From contig CAZGCA010000048.1 of the NCBI GenBank assembly GCA_964524145.1, positions 1-46,930 on the forward strand: DNA of 46,930 nucleotides, read 5' to 3'. The position numbers were made by a program, and so were the translations under genes. Shown here in pieces: positions 26,700 through 35,953 of this stretch. Source of the stretch: CAZGCA01 sp964524145. Lineage in GTDB: Bacteria > Hydrogenedentota > CAZGCA01. The notes beneath the pieces are model-generated. The model was not told where the DNA came from and did no database searches. It saw only the letters and a program-made list of their open reading frames with translations. Within the stretch, counting starts at the first letter, position 1. Every line of letters begins with the position of its first letter.

Positions 26700-28094
26700 A
26701 TGAAGAACCTGACCGGTCAAGCGAAGTCACGCGGCGGCGCAATAGCGTTGTGGGGCTCGGGAGCGCTCGCAGTCGTGGGCGTGATTCTCGTGTTTGCGCT
26801 GCCGGGAGCAACGCCGCGGAAATACCCGGACCGGACTCCTGTCCGGTTCTGGCACATGTGGACGGCAGAATGGAAAGACGTCGTGGACCGGATTGTCGTT
26901 CGGTTCAACGAAAGCCAGGACGGTTATGAGGTGATTCCACTCTCCGTCCCGGGGACCGCTGCCGACTCGAAGTTTCTTCTGTCGGTGGCGGGGGGCGCTC
27001 CGCCGGACGTCATGGCCCAATGGAACCAGGTGATTCCGAAGTGGGCTGAAAGCGGCCTTATCATCCCATTAAACAGCCTCATGTCGTCGGAAGAGTGGGA
27101 GCAATTCCAGCGGACCACGTATCCCGCGGCGTTGAAGATTGGGATGTACAAAGGAGACCTCTATGGTGTGACGACGGGACTCGACATTTACGCCTGCTAT
27201 TGCCGCTTGGCTGATCTACGCGAGGCCGGTCTCGACACTAGCAACTTTCCGGAGACGCTCGAAGAGTTGGTTCGTTGGGGAAGACAGCTGACCACATTCA
27301 CTTCGGACGGCGATCTGGGTCGTATCGGGTTTCTGCCATCGTGGTTTGCCATCTACGCCCCGGCGTTCGGCGGCGGTTTCTACGACTGGACCAAGAACAC
27401 CGTGATTCTGAACACGCCGGCGAACCTGCGGGCGTTAACGTTCCTGGTGGACGAGCGAAGGAGGCTCGGGTTCGAAAACGTGGTCCGGTTCGAATCGGGT
27501 CTCACGGTCGGCTTGGGGAATGCCCAGCTGCCTTTCATCAGCGGTGCGTATTCCATTACGGTGGATGGGCAATGGCGGGTCGAACAGATTGCCAAGTACG
27601 CGCCCGAACTCGAATACGCGACCTTCCCGATCCCGCCCCCGGAAGGGGGACGCAAACACGCCGGCTGGGTAAACGGCAACTTCATGATCATTCCCAAAGG
27701 CGCAGAACACGCGCGGGGAGCCTGGGAGTTTATCAAGTTCTGGTCGGGGATCGAGAACCCCGAACGTGCCGCCGAGTTCTACACGTGGGGTGGCTGGTTG
27801 CCCATGTGTGCCGCGATCGCCGAGGCGCCGGCATACCGGGACTACATTCAGAAATACCCCCAGTTCAAAACGTTTCTTGACGTGCTGCCCAGCGAGAACA
27901 TCCAACCGACCCCCCCTGTGCCTTACCAGCTCTACCTCTGGGACCGGATCTCACAGGCGGACAACGCGGCCCAGCGCGGCACGCTCACTCCGGAAGCAGC
28001 TCTCGAACGGCTTGAGAAAGAGATTGCGCAGGAAATCCAAACGCGCCGGCTGTTCGGCTACAAGGACGAAGCAGAAGTGAACTTTGGAACGTGA
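26700..28094 (+). CDS. Family 1 extracellular sugar-binding protein of the CUT1 importer
   Basis: The 464-aa protein has an N-terminal hydrophobic anchor (GSGALAVVGVILVFALPG) without a lipobox cysteine, followed by an SBP_bac_1/UgpB-like fold: VRFWHMWTAEWKDVVDRIVVRFNES, GGAPPDVMAQWNQVIPKWAESG, YKGDLYGVTTGLDIYACYCR, WVNGNFMIIPKGAEHARGAWEFIKFW. It would capture an oligosaccharide outside the membrane and pass it to the two flanking permeases. Start ATG 26700 is 37 bases after the first permease; the ribosome site is weak. The gene lies between the permeases, which is not the commonest order. Confidence 0.9.
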   Translation: MKNLTGQAKSRGGAIALWGSGALAVVGVILVFALPGATPRKYPDRTPVRFWHMWTAEWKDVVDRIVVRFNESQDGYEVIPLSVPGTAADSKFLLSVAGGAPPDVMAQWNQVIPKWAESGLIIPLNSLMSSEEWEQFQRTTYPAALKIGMYKGDLYGVTTGLDIYACYCRLADLREAGLDTSNFPETLEELVRWGRQLTTFTSDGDLGRIGFLPSWFAIYAPAFGGGFYDWTKNTVILNTPANLRALTFLVDERRRLGFENVVRFESGLTVGLGNAQLPFISGAYSITVDGQWRVEQIAKYAPELEYATFPIPPPEGGRKHAGWVNGNFMIIPKGAEHARGAWEFIKFWSGIENPERAAEFYTWGGWLPMCAAIAEAPAYRDYIQKYPQFKTFLDVLPSENIQPTPPVPYQLYLWDRISQADNAAQRGTLTPEAALERLEKEIAQEIQTRRLFGYKDEAEVNFGT

Positions 28095-28117
28095 GACACC
28101 GGAAAGAAGGATGACTC

Positions 28118-29044
28118 GTGAGCACGGGATTCAACATCAAGCGCCTCAAGTCGGGATTTCTGTCCCGAGGGCCTGACTCCCGGCCGGTTTGGCGACGCCT
28201 GGGCCGCACGCACCGCGTTTCCGCTCACGCATTCCTGCTGCTTCTGTGTATTCCATTCATCTTACCCCTGGTCTGGATGGTGTCAACGTCACTTAAAGAT
28301 GACAGCCAGATATACTCACGGGAAGGTCGACAGGCAACTGTTTCGTTGGAAACCATCATCCCCAGGCCTGCCAAATGGAGCAATTACGTTGAAGCCGTGA
28401 AAACCGTGCCCGTCGGCACGTACCTGAAGAACACCCTGTTTCTGTGTGCGGCGACCGTTCTGGGCGCAGTACTGTCGAGCGCCGTAGTGGCCTACGGTTT
28501 CGCCCGGATGCGATTTCGCGGACGCGACGCCCTGTTCATACTCATGATTAGCACGATGGCGTTGCCGGGACAGGTCACCATGATTCCGGTGTTTGCGCTG
28601 TTCCGGTTTCTTGGCTGGTACGGAACCTTCCTGCCGCTGGTGGTGCCGGCGTTTTTCGGCAGCGCATTCTATATTTTTCTGCTACGCCAGTTTTTCCGGA
28701 CAATTCCCGAGGAACTTGCGGAAGCCGCTCGCATTGACGGCGCCGGCGAGTGGCGGATTTTCTGGCAGCTCGTGCTGCCTCTTGCGAGACCCGCTCTGGC
28801 CACGTGCGCGCTGTTTCAGTTTCTGAACACCTGGAACGACTTCTTCGGCCCCTTGCTTTACATCAACGACCCGTCCCGCTACACGCTGGCGTACGGGCTT
28901 CAGCAGTTCATGTCGAGCTACGGTGGGGAATGGGCGCAGCTCATGGCGGGCGCAAGCATCTTCACCATCCCGATCATCATCCTGTTCTTCCTGGCCCAAC
29001 GGACGTTCATCCAGGGTATCGCGACTACTGGAGGAAAAGCATAG
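28118..29044 (+). CDS. CUT1-type sugar ABC transporter permease (MalG/UgpE-like)
   Basis: The 308-aa protein has six membrane helices (AFLLLLCIPFILPLVWMVSTSLK first), the segment AALFILMISTMALPGQVTMIPVF-like typical of MalG permeases, and the coupling motif EAARIDGAGEWRIFWQLVLPLARP. It starts at GTG 28118 with AAGAAGG seven bases upstream. It partners the permease at 25799. A short gap with a hairpin (ACCGGC-TCAGC-GCCGGT, 29076-29092) separates it from GH172. Confidence 0.92.
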   Translation: MSTGFNIKRLKSGFLSRGPDSRPVWRRLGRTHRVSAHAFLLLLCIPFILPLVWMVSTSLKDDSQIYSREGRQATVSLETIIPRPAKWSNYVEAVKTVPVGTYLKNTLFLCAATVLGAVLSSAVVAYGFARMRFRGRDALFILMISTMALPGQVTMIPVFALFRFLGWYGTFLPLVVPAFFGSAFYIFLLRQFFRTIPEELAEAARIDGAGEWRIFWQLVLPLARPALATCALFQFLNTWNDFFGPLLYINDPSRYTLAYGLQQFMSSYGGEWAQLMAGASIFTIPIIILFFLAQRTFIQGIATTGGKA

Positions 29045-29200
29045 ATGTTTACCCGTTCTCTGCGCAGCGGGCGCCACCGGCTCAGCGCCGGTTGCAGAAG
29101 CCGCCGCTGCGGAGGCTGGCTTTTGGTGGGTCCGGCGCCGTACAACGTGAAACGGCACTGAGACCACTTGGCGAAGTAATGACATGAGGAGAAGAAAACA

Positions 29201-30709
29201 ATGCAACGACCAGCTATGACTATGGCACTGGTTCTCGCCGCGGCATGCATCATGGTCCCGGTTCTCATTGCAGCGCCCGATGCGTTCTCAGCGGGGTTGC
29301 TGGCAGACCTGCCGCACCTCAAGGAGTTCACCGCGGCACGCGAGTCGAGCGTTGACCCAACGGGCGGCAACGCGGACGGCCGTCACGACTGGCCGATGCA
29401 GCCCGGCGAGACACGAACCATGGCCCAGATCGAAGGTGCCGGCGCCATCACCCACATCTGGATAACGATCGCATCGAGAGACGAGAAGCATCTGAAGAAC
29501 CTCGTTCTCCGGATGTACTGGGACGGCGAGGAGACCCCGTCCGTCGAATCGCCGATAGGCGATTTCTTCGGCCTGGGCCACGCAAAGTATTACCAGTACA
29601 GCAGCCTGCCGATCCAGATCGGCGTCGACAAAGGGCTCAACTGTTTCTGGCGGATGCCGTTCAGTGACGGCGCGCGAATCACTGTGACAAACGAGGGTCC
29701 GCTGCCGTGCATTGCGTTCTACTACTACGTCGACTATGAACGACTCGACGGTTTGCCCGAAACTGTCGGGAGGTTCCACGCCCAGTACCGCCAGGCGTAC
29801 CCCTGCCCCAAGGGCCGGAACTACGTGTTTATGGAAGCGGAAGGCCGGGGACATTATGTCGGGTGCAACCTCTCGATCCACAACCGAGCCGGTGGCTGGT
29901 GGGGTGAGGGAGACGACATGATCTATGTTGACGGCGACGAAAAGCTCACGTTATACGGGACGGGCTCGGAAGATTACTTCTGCGGTGCCTGGGCTTATGG
30001 CGAGACGTTCAGCCAACCGTTCAGCAACCTGTATTTTGGGTGTCCCCTTAATGACGGCAGCCATTCCCAGAACGCATTATGGAATGTGTACCGCTATCAT
30101 ATCGAGGACACGATCCCGTTCACCAAGTCGATCAGGGTCACCATCGAGCACGGCCACGCCAACACCCGCAAGGACGATTTCTCCTCTGTAGCATACTGGT
30201 ATCAGACCGAACCGCACGCGGCGTTTCCGCCGCTCCCGAAACCCGAAGACCGGTTGCCCACCGAGGCCACGATATACACGGAAAGTTGGGTGTACGAGGC
30301 AGAGGCGCTGGTTCCGGCTTTCCAGAACAAGCAAGTCGTCGAGCAGTCGACCCAGGAGTTCGGCAATTTCTGGAGCGACGGCGGCCACTTGTTGTTCCAG
30401 GCTGACGGTCCGACGGTCTACAAGGGAGGACTGCCGACCTATCCCAGCGACGCAGGCGACTACGCGCTCGAAGTGTGGTACACTGCCGGACCAGATTACG
30501 GTCGCTGCCAGCTCTGGCTCAACGGCGCGAAGGTCTGTGAGTGGGACGGGTTCAACGGGAGCGGTGTCGTCCGCAAGAAGCTCGACAAGCCCGGCCCGAT
30601 CACCATTAAGCCGAGCGGGAACATCCTCGAGCTGCGCGTGGTCGGCAAGAACGACACGTCAACCGGGTTCCTGGCCGGTTGGGACTGCTATCGCGTCACG
30701 CCCAGATAG
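29201..30709 (+). CDS. Secreted GH172 (DUF2961) glycoside hydrolase
   Basis: The 502-aa exported protein (signal peptide about 1-30) has the DUF2961/GH172 double jelly-roll: SSVDPTGGNADGRHDW, GAGAITHIWITIAS, PIGDFFGLGHAKYYQYSSLPI, WRMPFSDGARITVTNEG, and GTGSEDYFCGAWAY with E257 at the conserved catalytic-type glutamate. The last 130 or so residues form an extra beta-sandwich (YALEVWYTAGPDYGRCQLWLNGAKV). Characterised GH172 enzymes act on alpha-D-fructofuranosides (difructose dianhydride) and on furanosides including D-arabinofuranosides of arabinan. GAGGAG lies before ATG 29201. It is placed after the importer as the secreted partner supplying substrate. Confidence 0.88.
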   Translation: MQRPAMTMALVLAAACIMVPVLIAAPDAFSAGLLADLPHLKEFTAARESSVDPTGGNADGRHDWPMQPGETRTMAQIEGAGAITHIWITIASRDEKHLKNLVLRMYWDGEETPSVESPIGDFFGLGHAKYYQYSSLPIQIGVDKGLNCFWRMPFSDGARITVTNEGPLPCIAFYYYVDYERLDGLPETVGRFHAQYRQAYPCPKGRNYVFMEAEGRGHYVGCNLSIHNRAGGWWGEGDDMIYVDGDEKLTLYGTGSEDYFCGAWAYGETFSQPFSNLYFGCPLNDGSHSQNALWNVYRYHIEDTIPFTKSIRVTIEHGHANTRKDDFSSVAYWYQTEPHAAFPPLPKPEDRLPTEATIYTESWVYEAEALVPAFQNKQVVEQSTQEFGNFWSDGGHLLFQADGPTVYKGGLPTYPSDAGDYALEVWYTAGPDYGRCQLWLNGAKVCEWDGFNGSGVVRKKLDKPGPITIKPSGNILELRVVGKNDTSTGFLAGWDCYRVTPR

Positions 30710-30788
30710 GTTTCGTGATCAAGATCCAACCTCCTCGGACAAGACGCGTGGTGGGGCGTGAGCGGAGCAGCAGGAAGTGGGACCACAC

Positions 30789-31043
30789 ATGATATCACTG
30801 ATCGCAGTCCTGGCGACCATCGCGGTCATCAATGGCGTTGATAGCCACGGCAATCAAGTCAGAGAAGCGCCGCCTTTTGAGAAGATGCTGAAGATCGACG
30901 CTCATTCTCATATCTTTGACGAGATGCCTGAGTTCGTCGCGATGCTTCAGCGCACGAATACCCGTGTCGTGAACATCTGCGTTTACGGGAGCAGACCCGA
31001 GCTGTTGGAACCTGCCGCTGCCCAAGCAGACGGGAACGGCTGA
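30789..31043 (+). pseudogene. Truncated amidohydrolase (N-terminal fragment)
   Basis: Eighty-four codons encode a signal-like start (MISLIAVLATIAVINGVDS) and LKIDAHSHIFDEMPEFVAML, whose D-A-H-S-H is the first metal-binding motif of amidohydrolase-2 family enzymes. Normal members have around 300 residues with further His and Asp ligands; here the similarity ends near ELLEP and a stop follows. The break lies about 40-60 bases before a tRNA 3' half at 31080, so an insertion or recombination event probably removed the remainder. Confidence 0.6.
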
Positions 31044-31079
31044 ACTCAAGCTTGTGCAAGTCCAACCGTTCCAACTATT

Positions 31080-31124
31080 TGGTGGCGGGGGGCGGATTCG
31101 AACCGCCGACCTTTGGGTTATGAG
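31080..31124 (-). other. 3' half of a tRNA-Met(CAT)-like gene, possible attachment-site remnant
   Basis: On the minus strand the bases read CTCATAA (anticodon loop with CAT), then CCCAA, AGGTC, the T arm GGCGG-TTCGAAT-CCGCC, acceptor strand CCCCGCC and an encoded ACCA. Spacing from anticodon to T arm is the canonical 12 bases. The 5' half needed to pair (TTGGG, D arm, GGCGGGG) is absent. A tRNA cut at the anticodon loop is the usual trace of tyrosine-recombinase integration, where the element carries only the 3' part. Confidence 0.65.
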
Positions 31125-31424
31125 CTATATGAGCCCCTTTCCCGCAACCTATTGACAGTCAGTAACCTACGCATTTCCAACAAGTTGGCGTCTGCCAACA
31201 ACACCTGCACATATAGCACATGTAGCACATGTTGTGCAAGAAAAGTGGCACACTTACTGCCACACTTTTCGTGAGGGAGAAGCCTGGATCTCGAAAACTG
31301 GAGGTACCAAATTCCTCGCCTTTCAACGATTCTCAGGCTACCCGGAAGTGGTATAAACGCCGGAGTAAAAGTGAAGCGGGTCTGATCGACGAGCAGCAAC
31401 CCGGCCGGTAATGCCGATCGGGAA
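31125..31424. other. Non-coding stretch after the tRNA half
   Basis: About 300 bases with no recognised gene. It holds a tandem 9-bp repeat TAGCACATG (31214-31222 and 31223-31231) and an imperfect hairpin AAAAGTGGCA...TGCCACaCTTTT (31241-31268). Such repeats beside a tRNA half could be integrase arm sites. Confidence 0.3.
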
Positions 31425-32984
31425 TCAGTGGTTGTCTGCTCCCAACCGCCGCTGAAGCTGTGCGCGATAGAGGTTCTGGGGCGTAATCTGCTCGGACGGG
31501 ATCAGCTCGAACCAGCGTCCGTTGGGCGTGGTGACTGCTGGGCCTTTCCCTTGCAGTCCCACGAGGTTGATCATCTCGGCTGCCCAATCGACGGGGAACG
31601 GAATCGGCTTCTCGGAACGGATGTTCCACCATGTGGTCCAAGCACCGCAGTGCCGACCGAGCTTCGCACCGCCCCCGGAATGGAAGATGTTACTGCCGGC
31701 ACCTACGTCGATGTCGGTGAACAGGTTCGCGTGATTGGCGTACTTGTGATGATCGAAGCACAGATCCTCGCCACGGCCGTTCGAAACGACGTTGCCCGCC
31801 GAACCGCGAGTCATCGTGATATCGTGAATGAACTTCGTGCGAAACTCGAAATCGGTAAGCAGGAGGTCGGTCCCGCTCAAGGTAATGCCGTGATGGCCGC
31901 TGCTGTTTCGAGTCCGATGCCGCCCTCGGTCCGACAGCCAAAGGATACGTTCCAGCGTAATGTTACTACCGCCAATGAACATCCCGCTATCGGCATTGCG
32001 AATCGTAACATGTCGAACCCAACTGTTTCGCACGCCGCCAAGCGCGATTGCGTTATGCCCCAGTTCGGTGAAGTGGCCTTCATAGTCCGAAACGGGAAAC
32101 TCGAACGTCAGGTTTTCAATTCCAATTTCCTCCACGCTGCTCGCGTCCTCAAGCAGGACCGGCTTCCATTTCAGTCGCACATCGGTTTTCAGTGGACGGT
32201 CCAAAATGACCGTCCCTTTCTGGAGATCAATGTCCAGCACGGTCGCAGCCAAGCTCCCTCGCACTCCACGCAAGTTGCTGAAGTCTCCGGGGTCTCCCGC
32301 GTAGAGATGGTGGATGAGGCTGTTGTCCTTGTCATCGGTGAGAGAGAGGCGGACGGCATCGCCCACCTTGAAGTTGCCGGGTCGATCGACGTGAAGCATC
32401 GTCTCGCCACGCAAGGCCGCCCTGGTGACTTGCGCGAGAGCCTTCGTGCTCTGTCGACCTTTGGCCCAGATGATGCCGCCGGACCAGGAGTAGTTCGAGG
32501 TTGGCTTCCCACCGGTGGTCGCGCCCATATTGGGGCGAATCTTCTCCAACGGAATCGGGGCGTAGATCGTCGTTCGCTCCGGGCCGGCCCCTTGCAGAAC
32601 CGTGCCGGAATCGTGAATCTCGAGAATATCGGTGATCAGGTACCGACCGGGTGGGATCGCGATGACCTTGCCCGCCGCTTGGCTCAGGGCCTTCTGGAAT
32701 GCGGCCGTATCGTCCGTCTTACCGTCGCCGACCGCGCCGAACTTCTTGACGCTTGTCTCGGGACGAAGGATCGGCAGTGGTCGCTCGCCACGATGATATC
32801 CGGCATAGGAGAAGTCCGGCAGTCGGCCGCCGGGAGTCCAGGATTCTCCCCCCTCGCCCCAGAGTGCAGAGGTCGTCGGGCCGGCGGCCCATGCGTGTGG
32901 GCCAGTCACACCAAGAAAAGCAAGATACCCGCCAGCCGCCAGGCAAGCCCAGCCAATCGATCTCATTATGAATAGACGGTTCAT
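31425..32984 (-). CDS. Secreted pectate-lyase-superfamily (right-handed beta-helix) protein
   Basis: The 519-aa exported protein (basic start, hydrophobic IGWACLAAGGYLAFLGVTG, then AWAAG) carries the Pectate_lyase_3 N-terminal pattern KKFGAVGDGKTDDTAAFQKAL and IPPGRYLITDILEI. A run of beta-helix rungs follows (GIENLTFEF, NAIALGGVRNSWVRHVTIRNADSGMFIGGSNITLERI, HHGITLSGTDLLLTDFEF). It could be a polysaccharide lyase or a glycoside hydrolase of the GH28/GH55 type; no substrate can be named. ATG 32984 follows AGGAGCAAGG. A clear promoter lies about 75 bases upstream, so it is its own unit. It is flanked on both sides by tRNA 3' fragments (31080 and 33258) and may be cargo gained by transfer. Confidence 0.8.
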   Translation of the reverse strand: MNRLFIMRSIGWACLAAGGYLAFLGVTGPHAWAAGPTTSALWGEGGESWTPGGRLPDFSYAGYHRGERPLPILRPETSVKKFGAVGDGKTDDTAAFQKALSQAAGKVIAIPPGRYLITDILEIHDSGTVLQGAGPERTTIYAPIPLEKIRPNMGATTGGKPTSNYSWSGGIIWAKGRQSTKALAQVTRAALRGETMLHVDRPGNFKVGDAVRLSLTDDKDNSLIHHLYAGDPGDFSNLRGVRGSLAATVLDIDLQKGTVILDRPLKTDVRLKWKPVLLEDASSVEEIGIENLTFEFPVSDYEGHFTELGHNAIALGGVRNSWVRHVTIRNADSGMFIGGSNITLERILWLSDRGRHRTRNSSGHHGITLSGTDLLLTDFEFRTKFIHDITMTRGSAGNVVSNGRGEDLCFDHHKYANHANLFTDIDVGAGSNIFHSGGGAKLGRHCGAWTTWWNIRSEKPIPFPVDWAAEMINLVGLQGKGPAVTTPNGRWFELIPSEQITPQNLYRAQLQRRLGADNH

Positions 32985-33058
32985 CGCACCTTGCTCCTCT
33001 ACCCGGGATTTCCCGTTTGGGTGTTCCTGGAACCACCTCCAGGCTCGGAATGTCGTCT

Positions 33059-33086
33059 ATTGTAACAGAATGCCCCCCCGTGTCAA
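33059..33086 (-). promoter_or_regulatory. Predicted promoter of the beta-helix gene
   Basis: On the minus strand a consensus TTGACA (33086-33081) is followed after 16 bases by TACAAT (33064-33059). Transcription would start about 70 bases before the ATG at 32984. Confidence 0.65.
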
Positions 33087-33256
33087 ACGCGCGGAAGAGT
33101 CTTCGCGTTTTCGTGACTGCGGGCTCAGTTCTTGCGTTCCTATCACCGGAATCACGGTCCCACAACTTCTTGGCCGAGCTTCGACGCTCGTATTACGCAG
33201 ACCTTTCCCCTCGCATCCACATGTTTCGGCCTCCTCATATTCCTGTGTGTCAGCGC

Positions 33257-33290
<34 letters not shown>

Positions 33291-33466
33291 TGATTCCGGG
33301 CATGGTCTTAGGGTACCAGAACCGCCGCCGTCGTGGTTCTTTTCTTTTTGGTTCTGTTTCTTTTATTCCGAGCTGTGGATACGTGGATAACTCCGTCCTG
33401 GTTCCGCTCTGATGTAACCCGTCGCGACGACGGCAGGATTGATCTGCTTAGGACGGCGCTCCCGAA

Positions 33467-35953
33467 TCATTTGCTCTCCAGCCTCTGCAGTCGGGCATCG
33501 AATTCGAAGCGCGCTTGCTCGGGGAGCATTTCGTTTTGAGAAGCCTTCCGGTAGACCTCCTTGGCAGCTTCCATGTTACCCTGGCTCGCGTGAATGTCGG
33601 CGAGTAGCACGTACGCGTTTGGATCATCAATTGGACCAGCGCACACTGCCTCGAGCACATCCACAGCGCTGGCCATGTCGCCGTGCTGGCGCAGATAGAA
33701 GGCCAGAGTGTAGCCGTATTTGGCGTTGTCCGGCTGCAGTTGGTAGGCCCTACGACACCACAGAATGGCGTCGTTCAAGTTGGACCGGGCCGCAATGACC
33801 CCAAGGTTGTAGGCGGCCACCGCCGATGTCTTATCTGCTTTGAAGGCCGCTTCAAAAGCCTCCGTTGCTTCGTCGAATCGTTTGAGTTCACCGAGCAGCA
33901 TGCCGAGATTGACGTAGGGCGCGGCAGTCTCAGGGGCTACTTGTATGGCTCTGCGCAGAATCGCCTCGGCTTCATCGTTTCGCTCGAGTATGTTATAGAC
34001 CAGGGACGCGTTGACATAGGGAGCTAGGGCGTCGGGCCTCAGTTTGATTGCGGTTTCGTACGCACGGATAGCATTGTCGAAGTCGTCGCGGCTGGCGTAG
34101 TAGATCCCCAGGCTGTAATGGGAGGCCCAGTCATCGGGCCGTGCGGTCATAGCGGCCATGTACTCGGCCTTTGCGCCGGTGACGTGCTTCTGGTTCTCCG
34201 TCTTCACCATCTCGCCGGCCACGGGCGCCAAAGCCGCGGCAGCGCGGACTCGGACCAGCCGGTAGGGATCCTTCGTGGCGCGCACGACGATGTCCACGCG
34301 TTCCGGCGTGAGTGCATCCCCCAGGGCTGTAACCGCACTCGCACGGACCAAAGGCGAGGTGTCATTTGTCGCCAGCGACTCGAGTACGGGCCACTGCCGC
34401 CCATCCGGACACGCCCGGAGAAGTCGCACGAGCGAATTAGCGAACGTCTCGTCGTGTTCTTTGTCCTCGAGAAACTCCAGCATCTCCGGGAGGCGCTTCC
34501 AGTCCTGTTTGCGTGCGGAGTCAATGAACTTAGCTACCCGTAAGGGTTCGTCCTGATAGTCGGTTTCGTGCCATTCGCGCACGTGCGCGTCTGCCCAAGA
34601 CGCCTCCTTGTCGGTATGACAGAGGTTGCATGCGTTAGGAGAACCAAAAGCGAGGGTGGCGGCAGGCATGGGTGGCCACATGGAATGGTCGCTTCGCCGC
34701 ATGGCGGCAAATTCGGTCGTTGGCATATGACAGGATACGCACCGGTTCCCGTGGCTATCCGACTCATGGTGCGTGTGAGACGTGGCCTCCTCAACGCGTC
34801 GCGCGTGACAAGGTAAACATGCGTGGTTGGCGTTCTCGAGGTTCGCGAAACGGTATCGTCCGCTGGACGTATGGCAGTGCAGGCAGTCCAGTTCTCCCGC
34901 TTTCACGCACGGGCTCATCTGCCAGGACGTATACGTGTAGTTTTCACCCAAGTCGCGACCATCAGGGTAGAAATCAGGGTGCTCGTAGGTCGTCAGGTCG
35001 TAGTGGTCGTAGAAATCCTCTCCGAGTTCGGGAGACTTCGTCATAGGCGACATTCTGGCGTGACACCCCGCGCACGTTGAGTTCACCTGGTGAGCCGTGT
35101 ACCCACGCTCTTGGGTGATTACCTTCAGCCTCAGATCGCTTGGGACAGAGCCTTCGGGGGCTTCGCGGCACACGCGGATGTGTTCGGATGCCGGGCCGTG
35201 GCACGTTTCACAGTTGATACCCGGTTCCTTCCACGTGGTCCTGTACGTGTCGGAGGCTAGATCATAATTCGTCGACAACTGGCTCACGTGGCAAGCGTGG
35301 CAAGACGTGTTGAACGTGTAGGGCGGATCAGTCCAATGAAAAGGCGCGTCCGTCCGGTCCGAGAAGTGACGAACGCCGCTGCCCGCCATGTCGTACCACT
35401 GCTTAGTGTGCACGTTGTACGCAACTGGCAATGTCTGGAGTCGGCCTCTCTCAAGCTCGCACAGAAAGTAATAGACGTTCTTCCCACCCAGCACATGGAG
35501 AATGGAATAGTCCTTCTGCTCGCCGTCCACCACCTCCCGCACATAGCCTTCATTAACACCGACGTGTGCCGTGTAGCTTGCCTCGCCGACCTCGACGGCT
35601 TCCGTCTGGGAGGTCAGATGCTTCGCGGCCAAATCGGGGGTGTACGGTTGCATAGCAAGACCGTGGTGCGAGGTGCCCCACAGCCCGTGGAATTCCTCGT
35701 GGCATTCACGACAACTCGCTGAACCGGTATAAGCCTCGGAGTCCTCTGCATAGGCCTGACCACTGTCCGACCGGAGCAGGTGTGCGGACATGACGACCAT
35801 GCAGATGGTCAGTACTACCGTGGTTTTCACCCACAGGGCTGGCCAGTGAGTCACCATACCCGTAAGGTCAGAAAACTCGGCCGACGTCCAAGTCTCCGAT
35901 TCTCTATCACATGGATTACCTGGAACTGAGGGGTCTCGATTGATTCTACCCAT
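33467..35953 (-). CDS. Octahaem c-type cytochrome with HEAT and TPR repeats
   Basis: About 828 aa. A single hydrophobic segment (TTVVLTICMVVMSAHLL) near residues 45-60 acts as anchor or signal. Eight CXXCH motifs follow between about 81 and 445: CRECH, CHACH, CETCH, CAGCH, CLHCH, CLPCH, CVSCH and CNLCH, the pattern of cytochrome c554/NrfA-like multihaem proteins. A HEAT-like helical stretch (about 480-590, VRASAVTALGDAL, VRVRAAAALAPV) and about five TPRs follow (about 600-800, WASHYSLGIYYASRDDFDNAIRAYETAIKLRP). It probably moves electrons in the periplasm or cell surface while the repeats dock partners. The start is uncertain: ATG 35953 follows GAGAG; 36022 and 35857 are alternatives. Confidence 0.82.
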   Translation of the reverse strand: MGRINRDPSVPGNPCDRESETWTSAEFSDLTGMVTHWPALWVKTTVVLTICMVVMSAHLLRSDSGQAYAEDSEAYTGSASCRECHEEFHGLWGTSHHGLAMQPYTPDLAAKHLTSQTEAVEVGEASYTAHVGVNEGYVREVVDGEQKDYSILHVLGGKNVYYFLCELERGRLQTLPVAYNVHTKQWYDMAGSGVRHFSDRTDAPFHWTDPPYTFNTSCHACHVSQLSTNYDLASDTYRTTWKEPGINCETCHGPASEHIRVCREAPEGSVPSDLRLKVITQERGYTAHQVNSTCAGCHARMSPMTKSPELGEDFYDHYDLTTYEHPDFYPDGRDLGENYTYTSWQMSPCVKAGELDCLHCHTSSGRYRFANLENANHACLPCHARRVEEATSHTHHESDSHGNRCVSCHMPTTEFAAMRRSDHSMWPPMPAATLAFGSPNACNLCHTDKEASWADAHVREWHETDYQDEPLRVAKFIDSARKQDWKRLPEMLEFLEDKEHDETFANSLVRLLRACPDGRQWPVLESLATNDTSPLVRASAVTALGDALTPERVDIVVRATKDPYRLVRVRAAAALAPVAGEMVKTENQKHVTGAKAEYMAAMTARPDDWASHYSLGIYYASRDDFDNAIRAYETAIKLRPDALAPYVNASLVYNILERNDEAEAILRRAIQVAPETAAPYVNLGMLLGELKRFDEATEAFEAAFKADKTSAVAAYNLGVIAARSNLNDAILWCRRAYQLQPDNAKYGYTLAFYLRQHGDMASAVDVLEAVCAGPIDDPNAYVLLADIHASQGNMEAAKEVYRKASQNEMLPEQARFEFDARLQRLESK

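Noticed and set aside
31425..32975. 515-codon plus-strand open frame opposite the beta-helix gene
   Set aside because: It is a long shadow of the minus-strand gene, with no signal, domain or ribosome site; the minus frame has clear family motifs and a promoter.
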